DNA of 64,000 bases from DASREM01 sp035652095 (GCA_035652095.1 DASREM010000013.1:1-64000); one strand, 5' to 3'. Numbered from the stretch's first letter, positions 32,719 through 41,982 are shown. Notes: generated from the letters alone by a model not told the origin. Numbers and translations: made by a program.

Positions 32719-34605
32719 TCAACCGTTGGAAGTTTCCGCGCTGGCCGCGGCCGATGCAGCCTTTTGCAGCGTCGGCGCGATGGCCACTGTCGGAACCTGG
32801 GCCGGGGGTGGGGCGGCCATGCCTGCGCGCTGAACCCGCACCTCTCCGCGATGGTACAGGGCGTCAAGCGCAAAGACAGCTGTGGGGTCGAGGCGCTTTC
32901 CCGAAAGTGAGTGGATGATGCGCAGCGCGTCGTGAACTTCGTGGGCCTGCTGGTAGGGACGATTGGTGGTGAGGGCATCGAAAGTGTCGGCCACTGCAAT
33001 GACCCGGGGCAGCAGGGGAATGTCGTCTCCCTTGAGCCCATGGGGATAGCCGCGCCCATCCAGCGATTCATGATGCAGTTCGATACCCGGAATCATGTCT
33101 TTGAGTTGCGCCACCGGGCGCAGGATGTTCGCCCCCTTGGTGGTATGCGTCTTCATAATCTCGAATTCTTCCGCGGTCAGAGCGCCTGGTTTTTTGAGAA
33201 TTCGATCTTCGATTCCGATTTTTCCCACGTCATGAAGCTGGGCCGAGACGCGCAGGATTTCGATGAAGTTCTCGTCCAGACCCATCTCTCGTGCGATCAG
33301 TACCGAATATCGGGTGACGCGATCGGAGTGGCCGCGCGTGTACGGGTCCTTTTCGTCAACCGCCCCGGCCAGCATCTGGATCGAGGCCATGAACAGCTCA
33401 CGATTCTCGGTCGCAGCCCGCTTCAAGTCGAGCACGAACTGCTCGAGTTCCTCCGACATGGTATTGAAAGTCTGGGCTAACTCCCCGATTTCCGTCCTGG
33501 TATTGATCTTCACGCGCTGTGAGAAGTCGCCGCGCGCGATCGCACGGCTCGATTCTGTCAGCACTTCCAGTGGGTTGGTGATGCGGCGTGCCGCGTAGAT
33601 GCTGATGCCGATGCTAAGAAATACGGCCAGGCTGGCGAGCAGGCGCGCCGTGCGTTGCATCTCGAACACGCCCCGGTACGCCTCGTCCCGCGGTTTCTGC
33701 ACCACAACCGCCCAGTCCAGATTGGTCACCGGGCTGTAGGTGCCCAGCATTTTCGTGGAACTCTTTCCGAGATGCACGTTGAATTCGCGGGTAGCCGCCA
33801 CTAATTGCGCCTTGCTGCCTTGTTCCACGAAGTTGTGCACGATCTCGAGATTGGTCATGTCCTGGCCCGTGGCATAGTCCGGCGTGGCGCCGGCCACGAG
33901 GCGTCCCTGGCTGTCCACGACGTACGGTGTGAGACCTCCGCGGTTGACTTCCTGCAGTCGCCGAATCAGGAACTGCATATCTTCGACCGCGCCAATCATG
34001 CCCAGGAAACGCCCTCCATACATGACCGGAGTGCTGACCAGCATGACCGTCCGCGCCGACTTGCCGCTGCCCACCACCAGGGGCTGTCCGTTGTAAGCGC
34101 GTCCTTCGCGCCCCGCGTTGTAGGCACGTTCCAGTTCACGCTGAAGAAAGGCGTCGGGGGCAATGCGCCCAGCCGAGATTCCCTTGGCCTCGGAATTCAA
34201 CAGCGTTGCGTAGGCCAGATCTTCCGACGAAGAAACGAAATTCTCAAGCAGAGCCCGAAGTTCCGGAGCTTCCACGTGCTCGGTGGTGATATCGCCACCG
34301 CTGGTGACCTGGAGCGCGGAAGACAAGTTCGCCAGCATGATACGCAACGACTCCTGATGCTGGGCAATATCGTCAGCCAGCGAACGTGTGACTGTATTTT
34401 GCAGAAGCCGTTCGTTGGTGATCAGGCGGTCCCGATTGATGGCTTCCACCTGTGCCGAGTAGAAGTACATGGGGACGACGCTGATCAGCACAAGAACGCT
34501 GATGATCGCGTACAGAATCGGAATGCGCGATGGAATGGGCAGTTTGAAAGACAAAGTGGGCTCTAGGGCCGCCCTTTCAATCGCGGCCGCGCTCCTGCAC
34601 TCCAT
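32719..34605 (-). CDS. Membrane Cache-HAMP-HD-GYP c-di-GMP phosphodiesterase
   Basis: Protein of 628 aa. One TM helix near residues 28-50 is followed by a periplasmic dCache-type sensor domain (to about 310; includes FLGMIGAVEDMQFLIRRLQ and LTPYVVDSQGRLVAG), a second TM helix, a HAMP domain (RRITNPLEVLTESSRAIARG) and an HD-GYP domain (about 405-580). The catalytic HD motif is SAQLHDVGKIG and the GYP motif is HHESLDGRGYPHGL; KKPGALTAEEFEIMKTH lies between. All metal-binding residues appear intact, so it likely degrades c-di-GMP in response to an external ligand. An Ala/Pro-rich tail ends the protein. It is divergent from the ABM-like gene. Confidence 0.92.
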   Translation of the reverse strand: MECRSAAAIERAALEPTLSFKLPIPSRIPILYAIISVLVLISVVPMYFYSAQVEAINRDRLITNERLLQNTVTRSLADDIAQHQESLRIMLANLSSALQVTSGGDITTEHVEAPELRALLENFVSSSEDLAYATLLNSEAKGISAGRIAPDAFLQRELERAYNAGREGRAYNGQPLVVGSGKSARTVMLVSTPVMYGGRFLGMIGAVEDMQFLIRRLQEVNRGGLTPYVVDSQGRLVAGATPDYATGQDMTNLEIVHNFVEQGSKAQLVAATREFNVHLGKSSTKMLGTYSPVTNLDWAVVVQKPRDEAYRGVFEMQRTARLLASLAVFLSIGISIYAARRITNPLEVLTESSRAIARGDFSQRVKINTRTEIGELAQTFNTMSEELEQFVLDLKRAATENRELFMASIQMLAGAVDEKDPYTRGHSDRVTRYSVLIAREMGLDENFIEILRVSAQLHDVGKIGIEDRILKKPGALTAEEFEIMKTHTTKGANILRPVAQLKDMIPGIELHHESLDGRGYPHGLKGDDIPLLPRVIAVADTFDALTTNRPYQQAHEVHDALRIIHSLSGKRLDPTAVFALDALYHRGEVRVQRAGMAAPPPAQVPTVAIAPTLQKAASAAASAETSNG

Positions 34606-34747
34606 AAAATTTTACTTCTTGTCGCGGCGAGAAACCCTTGACACGGACGGACAATGCCATTACCAAAGTACCGCGGATGACGGGTATTTCCGCTCGTTCC
34701 TGGTTCGCGGTTTGGCAAACGAAAGTAGAGCTTGAGGTAGGAATGGA

Positions 34748-35077
34748 ATGACTGACAAAGGGGAATTTGTTGTGATATGGGAATTCCGCGTTTCGGCGCA
34801 GCAGAAAGAGCGATTTGAGGCTGCTTACGGCCCTCAGGGAGCCTGGGCTGCGCTTTTTTCGCAGAGTAACGATTTCCTGCGAACTGACCTGGTATGCGAC
34901 TTCCAAGACCCTCTGCGATTCCTGACTCTCGACTTTTGGACCTCTCGCCAAGCCTATGAAAGCTTCCGGCAGCAGCACGCGGCGGAATACAAATCCATCG
35001 ATCAACATTGCGAGGCAATGACCGATAGTGAGAGAGAAGTTGGAAGATTTGTTCGCCCAGGCGAGAGCGGCGGCTAG
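34748..35077 (+). CDS. ABM-fold (dimeric alpha-beta barrel) small protein
   Basis: Protein of 109 aa. The pattern of strand-helix-strand (FVVIWEFRVSAQQKERFEAAYG, then FLTLDFWTSRQAYESFRQ) fits the antibiotic biosynthesis monooxygenase (ABM) dimeric barrel superfamily. Specific activity cannot be inferred: such proteins include monooxygenases, haem-degrading enzymes and proteins of unknown role. AGGA lies upstream of the ATG. It converges on gpsA with a 4-bp overlap of the ends. Confidence 0.65.
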   Translation: MTDKGEFVVIWEFRVSAQQKERFEAAYGPQGAWAALFSQSNDFLRTDLVCDFQDPLRFLTLDFWTSRQAYESFRQQHAAEYKSIDQHCEAMTDSEREVGRFVRPGESGG

Positions 35078-36102
35078 CGGGCCTTCGTATACAGGTGGGT
35101 TTCGCTTTTGGCACTCCGGGTCATCAGGTCGCGGATTGCCTCCTGTGGCGATTTGCCCTGGCTTAGGATGGCATGCATCTGTTCGGTGATGGGCATTTCG
35201 ACGCCGCGGGCGTGCGCCAATCCAACCGCTGCCTGTGTCGTGAACACTCCCTCCGCCACCATGCCGTGCATAGCAGCGATGATTTCCGGAAGGCGGCGTC
35301 CCCGTCCGAGTTCTACTCCCACGCTGCGGTTGCGCGACAGCCCTCCCGTGCAGGTGAGGACCAGGTCTCCAAGGCCTGCAAGTCCCGACATGGTTTCCTG
35401 CTTCCCACCACACGCCGCAACCAGGCGCGTGATCTCGGCCAAGCCGCGCGTGATCAGCGCAGCAACGGAATTGTGCCCCAGCCCCAGTCCGTCGCAGATG
35501 CCCGCCGCGATCGCGATGGTGTTCTTCAATGCCCCGCCCAGTTCCACCCCCACCACGTCGTCATTGGTATAGACCCGCAGGCCGGGGTCGCTCAGTTCAC
35601 GCTGCACAACTTCACACGCAACTGGATCGCTGGATGCCACCGCCACGGCCGTGGGATCTCCGCGTGCCACTTCCTTGGCAAAACTCGGTCCACTCAACGC
35701 AGCAATCCGCCAGGCGTGCTGCGGGCCCAGGACGGAAGCGATCACTTCGGTCATGCGTTGCAGCGTGGACTCTTCAAGGCCTTTGCTGGCGCTGACAAAC
35801 AGCATGTCCGGTCGCAGATGCGGGCGCATTTGCGCAAACAGTCGCCGGCAGTGCTGGGACGGCATTACGCTGAGCACGATTTCGGCGCATGATACAGCTT
35901 CTTCGAGGCTCTGGGTTGCAGTCACAGGCTCCGGGATTTGGTGCCCGGGGAGAAACATCTCGTTGACGTGTCGCGAATTCACCGACTCGCACACTTCAAC
36001 TTCATGGGCCCAGAGCTTCACCTGATGTGCGCCCTTCCGCCCCAGAACGATGGCCAGCGCCGTACCCCAGGCACCCGCCCCAATCACGGCAACGCGGCTC
36101 AT
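35074..36102 (-). CDS. gpsA: Glycerol-3-phosphate dehydrogenase (NAD(P)+)
   Basis: Protein of 342 aa reducing dihydroxyacetone phosphate to sn-glycerol-3-phosphate, the backbone for phospholipids. The Rossmann motif VAVIGAGAWGTALAIVL is at the N-terminus. SASKGLEEST, the LSGPSFAKEVARGDPTAV motif, and GVELGGALKNTIAIAAGICDGL with catalytic Lys follow, then AGLGDLVLTCTGGLSRNRSVG. The ATG at 36102 overlaps the plsY stop by 4 bp (ATGA), so the product is made next to the enzyme that uses it. A much longer in-frame extension upstream lies inside plsY and is not real. Confidence 0.97.
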   Translation of the reverse strand: MSRVAVIGAGAWGTALAIVLGRKGAHQVKLWAHEVEVCESVNSRHVNEMFLPGHQIPEPVTATQSLEEAVSCAEIVLSVMPSQHCRRLFAQMRPHLRPDMLFVSASKGLEESTLQRMTEVIASVLGPQHAWRIAALSGPSFAKEVARGDPTAVAVASSDPVACEVVQRELSDPGLRVYTNDDVVGVELGGALKNTIAIAAGICDGLGLGHNSVAALITRGLAEITRLVAACGGKQETMSGLAGLGDLVLTCTGGLSRNRSVGVELGRGRRLPEIIAAMHGMVAEGVFTTQAAVGLAHARGVEMPITEQMHAILSQGKSPQEAIRDLMTRSAKSETHLYTKAR

Positions 36103-36728
36103 CCGCGCCTCGAGCCGAAGCGGGGTTCCGTCCCCCCGACGAGTCTCCGGATATTTTCGTGGTGCTTGAGGATGATCAGTAGCGCCGTTGCCGCCATGAG
36201 CGCGAGGTTTGCGGGGTGGCCGCCGTAGTCGTGCAGCGACCATGCCGCAAGCGGAAACAGTGCCACTGCAAGAATCGAGCCCAGCGAGACGTAGCGGAAT
36301 AGAAGCACAACCGCGATGAAGATGCCGACCACGAACAGCAGAGCTTTGGGCGCAAGGATGATGAACGACCCCAGGCCGGTAGCCACGCCTTTCCCCCCGC
36401 GAAATTTGAGCCATACCGGAAATACATGGCCGATTACGACGAAGAAGGCTGCAGTGGCGGCTCGTAACCCGGACACGGAAGAGGGCTGCATCCAGTTGCC
36501 GTCTCCGCTCAAGGCCAGCGCTAAAATCACGGCAGCGGCGCCTTTCAGAGCGTCCAGCAGCAAGGTTGCCAGGCCAAGAACCGGTGAGGTTCTGGAGACA
36601 TTGGTCGCGCCAATATTGCCACTGCCGGTTTGCCGCACATCCTCGCCGCGAAAAATCCGGACCAGAAGATAGCCGAAAGGGATCGATCCCAGCAGGTAGC
36701 TCAACCCGGCAGTGATTAGCAGGCTCAT
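36099..36728 (-). CDS. plsY: Acyl-phosphate:glycerol-3-phosphate acyltransferase
   Basis: Protein of 209 aa with about five to seven membrane helices. It adds the first acyl chain to glycerol-3-phosphate using acyl-phosphate. The family's motifs are visible: SYLLGSIPFGYL, the GSGNIGATNVSR motif, VIGHVFPVWLKFRGGKGVATGLG, and a C-terminal segment with HHENIRRLVGGTEPRFG. It overlaps gpsA by 4 bp. Both form the end of the long operon-like run rimO-yacG-pgpA-(propeller)-cinA-thpR-plsY-gpsA. Confidence 0.97.
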   Translation of the reverse strand: MSLLITAGLSYLLGSIPFGYLLVRIFRGEDVRQTGSGNIGATNVSRTSPVLGLATLLLDALKGAAAVILALALSGDGNWMQPSSVSGLRAATAAFFVVIGHVFPVWLKFRGGKGVATGLGSFIILAPKALLFVVGIFIAVVLLFRYVSLGSILAVALFPLAAWSLHDYGGHPANLALMAATALLIILKHHENIRRLVGGTEPRFGSRRG

Positions 36729-36752
36729 GGAATGATCGCCACTGGCCGAATG

Positions 36753-37346
36753 TTACCCTAGCGCAAAGCTTGCCAGCTTCTCGTATCTCGATCCCCCGCG
36801 TCCGAGGTGGCTGAGATAAAGCGAGAATTCGCGGGCTGTCATCGTACCAAAGTCAGGAGCGGGCATTGCCGCTAATTTCTCCTGCAGGCGCTGGAACCCG
36901 CGATTCGGTTTGTCGCCCTTCTGTTTTCGTGGATTTCCGGACCCGCTGCCTCCGCGTGCCAGTGTCAGATGCGGGCTGAATGCGCGATCCTCTTTAGGGA
37001 TACCCAAAGAAGATGTGACATCGTCCACCGCCTTTGCCAGAGCGCCAAGCGCAGGGCCCGCTTCGATTCCGATCCAGAATACTCGCGCCGATGTCCTGGT
37101 GGGAAAGAAACCATGCCCGCGCAGGGCAATATCCATGCTGTCGCCGCGGACCTGGCCAAGGGCACGTTGGATCGCTTCCACTTCCCACTCTGATTTTTCT
37201 CCGATGAATTTCAGCGTGACATGAAGCGATTCCGGACGCACCCAGCGCGCATCTGGCGCAAAACCCTCCATGCCCTGCATGAAATTGGCAATGCGCGCCC
37301 GGATCGAGTCTTCAATATCGATGGCCACAAAGATTCGCATCGTCAT
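36753..37346 (-). CDS. thpR: RNA 2',3'-cyclic phosphodiesterase (ligT-like)
   Basis: Protein of 197 aa of the 2H phosphoesterase family. The two catalytic motifs H-x-T/S-L are present: HVTLKFIG (about residue 43) and HLTLARGG (about residue 126). The enzyme hydrolyses 2',3'-cyclic phosphates on RNA; its physiological target is uncertain. The second ATG, at 37340, is equally possible as start. It lies 12 bp from cinA and 24 bp before plsY on the same strand. A short basic insert (KQKGDKPNRGFQ) follows the second motif. Confidence 0.92.
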   Translation of the reverse strand: MTMRIFVAIDIEDSIRARIANFMQGMEGFAPDARWVRPESLHVTLKFIGEKSEWEVEAIQRALGQVRGDSMDIALRGHGFFPTRTSARVFWIGIEAGPALGALAKAVDDVTSSLGIPKEDRAFSPHLTLARGGSGSGNPRKQKGDKPNRGFQRLQEKLAAMPAPDFGTMTAREFSLYLSHLGRGGSRYEKLASFALG

Positions 37347-37358
37347 CTCGGAAGAAAG

Positions 37359-38603
37359 CTACATGAGCTTTCGCCTTACCATGTCGAGGGCTTGCTGGGT
37401 CGCGAACCAGCGGACTCGCTTGCGATCCCCGGCAAAATTCTTTTCCACAACTTCCGTCCCCAGGTCAGAACTGAATCCGATAAACACCAAGCCTACCGGT
37501 TTCTGGGGTGTTCCTCCGCTGGGGCCGGCGACACCGGTGATTCCGATCCCGAAGGTTGCCTGGGTACGCTTGCGAATTCCTTCCGCCAGGGCTTTGGCCA
37601 CCTCGCTACTCACGGCGCCATGGGCCTCGAGCATTTCTTTGGGAACATCGGTGAAGGTCGTTTTCAGATGGTTCGAGTAAACCACCGCTCCGCCGAGGAA
37701 ATAACGTGAGCTCCCGCCAACGGAAGTGAGGCGTTCCGCGAGCAGCCCGCCGGTGCAGGACTCCGCCACCGCCAGGGTCGCGCTCCTCATCTGCAGATAG
37801 TTGCTGACAATCTGCTCCAGCGAATCGCCATTATCTGAGAACACGAAGTCCCCGAGTTCAGCCTCGATTTTGTCCACCAGTTCGTCCACGCGCGCCTGCG
37901 CCTCTTCCAGCGTGTTTTTGCGGCTCCTGAGGTGAAGCTGGATTTCTCCAGCCCCGGCAAGGATCGTAGTCTCAATATCAGTGTAGGTCTTATAGATGGG
38001 GGCCACCCGAGAGTCACACAGGGATTCGCCCATCATGGCGATCTTCAAAACGCGCGTGGCAATGAACTGCGCCGGCAGCTTGGACCGCAGCCGCTCCATG
38101 CATTGTTGATCGAAAAGGGCCTTCAATTCGTGTGGAGGCCCCGGCAACAAGAGAATGATCTTTTCTTGGCCATCATACTTTCCGCTGATCCACTGCCCGG
38201 GCGCGGTGCCATTCGGGTTGGGAAGTACTACCGCCCCGGTAATCACATCGGCCTGCTTGGCGTTGTTCGCAGCCATCTTCCAGCCGCGAGAAGCGAAACG
38301 CTGCTCCAGCCAGGACACGATCTCGGGGTCGCGGCGCAAAGGAACTTCCAGCGCTTCGGCGACCGCCTCCCGGGTCAAGTCGTCCTCGGTCGGACCCAAC
38401 CCGCCCATGAAGATCACGATGTCGGAGCGCGAAACCGCAATCCGTGCGGTATCGGTGAGGTTCTTTTGACTATCTCCCACCACAGTTTTGAATGTAACTT
38501 CGACCCCAAGTTGATTGAGCTTCTCGGTCAAGTAAAGGGAGTTCGTGTCCTGGCGAAAGGGCGTAAGAAGTTCAGAACCGATGGCGATGATCTCAGCATT
38601 CAC
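37359..38603 (-). CDS. cinA: CinA-like protein (competence/damage-inducible)
   Basis: Protein of 414 aa with GTG start. The N-terminal MoCF-biosynthesis-like domain (NAEIIAIGSELL, VGDSQKNLTDTARIAVSRSD, FMGGLGPTEDDLTREAV) is an ADP-ribose or NAD-derivative pyrophosphatase fold in some members. The C-terminal domain is nicotinamide-mononucleotide amidohydrolase (pncC-like: LAVAESCTGGLLAERLTSV, GVAGPSGGTPQKPVG). It thus likely works in pyridine-nucleotide salvage. Upstream in-frame codons back to 38723 lie inside the propeller gene and lack conservation. pgpA-cinA adjacency is common in bacteria; here one gene is inserted between them. Confidence 0.95.
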   Translation of the reverse strand: MNAEIIAIGSELLTPFRQDTNSLYLTEKLNQLGVEVTFKTVVGDSQKNLTDTARIAVSRSDIVIFMGGLGPTEDDLTREAVAEALEVPLRRDPEIVSWLEQRFASRGWKMAANNAKQADVITGAVVLPNPNGTAPGQWISGKYDGQEKIILLLPGPPHELKALFDQQCMERLRSKLPAQFIATRVLKIAMMGESLCDSRVAPIYKTYTDIETTILAGAGEIQLHLRSRKNTLEEAQARVDELVDKIEAELGDFVFSDNGDSLEQIVSNYLQMRSATLAVAESCTGGLLAERLTSVGGSSRYFLGGAVVYSNHLKTTFTDVPKEMLEAHGAVSSEVAKALAEGIRKRTQATFGIGITGVAGPSGGTPQKPVGLVFIGFSSDLGTEVVEKNFAGDRKRVRWFATQQALDMVRRKLM

Positions 38604-38625
38604 ACTGAAAGTGTAAATGAGGCGG

Positions 38626-39684
38626 CTACTCGGAAAGCAACGAACAGCCCTGCACATCCCAGGACAGATGGTGGATGCCGTTGGTCGTCGCCAACACGGC
38701 CGAGCGTCCCGGCGCAAATGCAATTCCTACCAGGCCCGAACCCGCAACTACCAGGACGGCCTTGCCGTCGGGCGTGATGCGAACGATGCCCCGCTTGCCT
38801 GACAAAGAAGCAGCAACGTAGAGGTTTCCGCTAATGTCGAAGGCCAAGCCTTGCGGACGTCCTAATCCGCGATAAAAGGTGGAGACGTTGCCCTGCGGAT
38901 CAATCTTGTGCACGCAATCAAAGCTGGAGGTCGTGGGGCCGGTGACAAACAGGTCTCCCTCGGGTCCGAATGCCAGGTGATAGGCCGACACGCTCGGCTC
39001 CAGGGTTGCGAATACGAAGATCTGGCGATCGCGCGCGATTTTGAAAATCGTACCGCTGCGGTCCCCCACATACAGGTTCTCGTTCTTGTCGAATGCGATT
39101 CCAGTGGCGATCCCCATGCCCTCTGCGTAGGAAGTGACCGTACCGTTGCCGGCAACCCGGTACACCGTGCCATCGAAGCGGGACGAAACATACATCTGTC
39201 CGTCCCGGTCGAACGCGATGGCGGTGGGGTTCATCATTTCCGAAAGGAATGGCTTGACGTTGTAATTGGTGTCAATTCGATAAATCGACACCGGAACTTT
39301 CTGTCCCCGGTTCCCCGAGAAAGTTGCGTAGATATTCCCCTCCGGATCGAGAGCGGGATTGGTCACCGGATGCAAAGTCTCAGTGATGGGGACCGCGACG
39401 TAAAGTTGGTGAGGATTGCTGGCATGGCCATCGGTCGCGACCGTGACCGGGCCCGATGACGCTCCCTGGGGCACACGCGCCACGCAAAAATCGTCCGAAC
39501 TGACCACCACGGCCCCGGGGACGTCGCCGAAAAGAACTCGCGGACGCCGCAGCTCCAGCGGACGCAGCCCGCTGCCGGTGATCCGCACCTCTCCGCCGGG
39601 CAAAGCGGCGTTCGGGTAGACCGCCTCAATGTGCGGCTTACCGTTAACGTTCTTTTTCCCCAGAAGTTTGTCGGAAATTCCCAT
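38626..39684 (-). CDS. TIG/IPT domain plus NHL-type beta-propeller protein
   Basis: Protein of 352 aa without a signal peptide. Residues 15-95 form an IPT/TIG immunoglobulin-like domain (HIEAVYPNAALPGGEVRITG, GDVPGAVVVSSDDFCVARVP). The rest has repeated NHL/SMP-30-like blades with the pattern AFDRDGQMYVSSRFDGTVYRV, IAFDKNENLYVGDRSGTIFKI, LAFGPEGDLFVTGPT and LAFDISGNLYVAAS. AAGGAAG precedes the ATG. The lack of an export signal is odd, since these domains are usually extracytoplasmic. It sits tightly (22 bp each side) between pgpA and cinA, which are often neighbours elsewhere. Function unknown. Confidence 0.75.
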   Translation of the reverse strand: MGISDKLLGKKNVNGKPHIEAVYPNAALPGGEVRITGSGLRPLELRRPRVLFGDVPGAVVVSSDDFCVARVPQGASSGPVTVATDGHASNPHQLYVAVPITETLHPVTNPALDPEGNIYATFSGNRGQKVPVSIYRIDTNYNVKPFLSEMMNPTAIAFDRDGQMYVSSRFDGTVYRVAGNGTVTSYAEGMGIATGIAFDKNENLYVGDRSGTIFKIARDRQIFVFATLEPSVSAYHLAFGPEGDLFVTGPTTSSFDCVHKIDPQGNVSTFYRGLGRPQGLAFDISGNLYVAASLSGKRGIVRITPDGKAVLVVAGSGLVGIAFAPGRSAVLATTNGIHHLSWDVQGCSLLSE

Positions 39685-39706
39685 CCAACTTCCTTGCCGT
39701 GCATTT

Positions 39707-40258
39707 CTAGCGCGGCAACCAACCGAGATGTAACGCGACCTGCATCACTATCAAGGCGTAAATTCCAGCCCCCATATCGTCTACCACGATGCCCACACCG
39801 TCCGGCAGCCTCTCCAGCATTCGAAGGGGTGGCGGCTTCACGATGTCAAAGCCACGAAAAAGTATAAAGCCCAGCAGAAGAGATTGCCATGAGACCGCAA
39901 CGGCAATGAAGCTGATCAGCTGACCGGCAACTTCGTCAATGACCACGAAACCCGGGTCCTTGAGCCCGGAAGCCCTGGAGATCCTGGTGGCCGCGGGGAT
40001 ACCGATCGCTACGGCGAGTCCTGCCAGCAACACGGTGAGCGCCAACTGCAAGTTGAGTGGAACCAGCCGCATGATTCCGAACCAAAGCAGCGCGGTAGCG
40101 GCTGACGCCCAGGTTCCCGGACCCGGCTTGATCAAGCCAGTACAGAAGAACGTTGCCGCCAGCTTTGCCCAAAGAGGAGCATGCGAGCAGGTGCGCCGCC
40201 TGCCCTCGGTGGCGATTGCACAACTAGATTGTCCCCCGTTGCTGGCTTTAGTCTTCAT
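39707..40258 (-). CDS. pgpA: Phosphatidylglycerophosphatase A
   Basis: Protein of 183 aa. It removes phosphate from phosphatidylglycerol-phosphate to give phosphatidylglycerol. The motif GLIKPGPGTWASAATALLW and the DPGFVVIDEVAGQLISF segment with catalytic acidic residues are typical, as is LFRGFDIVKPPPLRMLERLPDGVGIVVDDMGAG. Three to four membrane helices are seen. Its start overlaps the end of yacG by 11 bp. It acts in the inner membrane. Confidence 0.94.
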   Translation of the reverse strand: MKTKASNGGQSSCAIATEGRRRTCSHAPLWAKLAATFFCTGLIKPGPGTWASAATALLWFGIMRLVPLNLQLALTVLLAGLAVAIGIPAATRISRASGLKDPGFVVIDEVAGQLISFIAVAVSWQSLLLGFILFRGFDIVKPPPLRMLERLPDGVGIVVDDMGAGIYALIVMQVALHLGWLPR

Positions 40259-40457
40259 CGAGCTGATTCGGATTCGGAGCGGGCGCGTTGTCGGAGATAT
40301 CTCGAACGGGGGAGGAAATTACGTACTGACCGCTTGCCCACTTTCCCAAATCAAGCAATCGGCAGCGCTCGCTGCAGAACGGAAACTCGGGGTCGGTGCT
40401 TTTGACCGACTTCTTGCATATTGGGCAGCCGAGTTTGACCGAGCGCTTGCGGGCCAT
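40248..40457 (-). CDS. yacG: DNA gyrase inhibitor YacG
   Basis: Protein of 69 aa, usual for YacG, a zinc protein that binds GyrB and inhibits gyrase. The four zinc cysteines are in CPICKK (residues 11-16) and FCSERCRLLDLGKW (Cys28 and Cys32, approximately). The acidic Asn/Pro-rich tail resembles that of characterised homologues. It overlaps pgpA by 11 bp, in another frame, and lies 49 bp after rimO on the same strand. Confidence 0.9.
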   Translation of the reverse strand: MARKRSVKLGCPICKKSVKSTDPEFPFCSERCRLLDLGKWASGQYVISSPVRDISDNAPAPNPNQLDED

Positions 40458-40506
40458 AATCCCTATTTTAGATGGCTGAGCAAGCGCCGGGGCTCAACTT
40501 TATCGT

Positions 40507-41982
40507 TCAGACAATCCTCGCGACGAGGTCATAGTCGTGGGATTCGACGATCTCACAACGATAAAACTGCCCCGACTCGGGCGCCAACCCCTCAGGAATT
40601 TCGTTCACAAACACCTTGCCGTCGATTTCCGGCGCATGCATTACGGTACGGCCTTCCAGGAGCAGTTCACTTTCATCGGAAGGACCCTCGAGCAGCAGGT
40701 CAAATTGTTTGCCCACCAGCAACTTCTTTTTCCGCAGGCTGATCTTTCTTTGGATTTGCATCAGGTGCTTGCGACGGCGCTCGATTTCCCGGGCCGGCAC
40801 CTTTTGCTCCAGGGCAAAGGCGGCTGCTCCCTCCTGATCGGAATAACTAAAGGCGCCCATCCAGTCCAATTCCGCCTGTGTCACGAAGTCGCAAAGCTCC
40901 AGAAATTCCGCCTCGGTTTCTCCCGGAAAACCCACGATAAATGAGGAGCGGAGTGTGACATCGGGGATCGTGCTTCGCATATTTTCGATGTTGCGAAGAA
41001 ACAAGTCCGACCCGCCACCGCGTTTCATCCGCTTCAGGGCAGCCGGGGAGGCGTGTTGTAAGGGAACGTCAATGTAGGAACAGATCTTCTCGTGTGCGGC
41101 AATCGTCTCCAGCAGCTTGCCGGTGATCTTGTTCGGGTAGGCATACAGAAATCTCACCCAGCGCAGCCCCTCGATGCCGGCGAGTTTCTCCAGCAACAGA
41201 GCCAGGCCATCTTTCAAGCCGAAGTCCTCGCCGTAACAGGTTGTGTCCTGGCCGATCAGCGTGATTTCCTTGACCCCCGACCTGGCCAGTCGCTCCGCTT
41301 CCGCAACCACTGACTCGAAGCGGCGGGAACGAAACTTTCCACGGAGCTGCGGAATGATGCAGAAGCTGCAGGGATGATCGCACCCCTCGGCGATCTTGAT
41401 GTATGCCGTGTAACCTGGCGTCGCGAGTACTCGCGGCGTGGCTTCGTCGTACAAATAGTTGGGCAAATCGGAAATGGCACCGTCCCAGCTCTCGCGAGAG
41501 AAGCGGCCCTGCGCCGCGCGCGCAACGGCCTCCGGACGCGACTGCAAAATCCGGAACGGAGAATTGGAAGCTTGTGCGAGGCCGGAAGCGGAAAGGACTT
41601 TCTCCAGTTCACCCGTTCCGACCACCGCATCCACCTCGGGGATGTTTTTTTGGATCTCGTCGCGAAAACGCTCCACCAGGCATCCTGCAACCACTAACTT
41701 CCGGGCCTTACCCGAGGTTTTGTGGCGGGCCATTTCGAGGATGGCATTGACCGACTCCTGCTGCGCGCTTTCGATGAAAGAGCAGGTGTTGACGACGATT
41801 ACGTCGGCATCCTCGGCGCGGGAGATGAGTTGCGCCCCGGCTTGGGACAACATGCCCATCATGACTTCGCTGTCGACCAGATTTTTCGGGCAGCCCAGAC
41901 TCACGAATCCCACCTTGGTACCGTTGGAAGATTGTTTCTCGGACGAATCCGGAGGGGCTACAGTAAGGGTTTTTTCCTGCAT
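40507..41982 (-). CDS. rimO: Ribosomal protein S12 methylthiotransferase
   Basis: Protein of 491 aa. This radical-SAM enzyme adds a methylthio group to an Asp of ribosomal protein S12. The N-terminal UPF0004 domain begins VGFVSLGCPKNLVDSEVMMG, with further cysteines in VVNTCSFIESA and VVAGCLVERF. The radical-SAM motif is CDHPCSFCIIPQLRGKFRSR. The C-terminal TRAM domain (LLLEGRTVMHAPEIDG) distinguishes it together with the S12-type features from MiaB. A longer than usual linker of about 30 residues precedes YTAYIKIAEGC. Confidence 0.96.
   Translation of the reverse strand: MQEKTLTVAPPDSSEKQSSNGTKVGFVSLGCPKNLVDSEVMMGMLSQAGAQLISRAEDADVIVVNTCSFIESAQQESVNAILEMARHKTSGKARKLVVAGCLVERFRDEIQKNIPEVDAVVGTGELEKVLSASGLAQASNSPFRILQSRPEAVARAAQGRFSRESWDGAISDLPNYLYDEATPRVLATPGYTAYIKIAEGCDHPCSFCIIPQLRGKFRSRRFESVVAEAERLARSGVKEITLIGQDTTCYGEDFGLKDGLALLLEKLAGIEGLRWVRFLYAYPNKITGKLLETIAAHEKICSYIDVPLQHASPAALKRMKRGGGSDLFLRNIENMRSTIPDVTLRSSFIVGFPGETEAEFLELCDFVTQAELDWMGAFSYSDQEGAAAFALEQKVPAREIERRRKHLMQIQRKISLRKKKLLVGKQFDLLLEGPSDESELLLEGRTVMHAPEIDGKVFVNEIPEGLAPESGQFYRCEIVESHDYDLVARIV

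Noticed and set aside
36100..36414. N-terminal extension of gpsA by about 104 codons
   Set aside because: It lies inside plsY in another frame, and the conserved Rossmann motif begins at the ATG at 36102.
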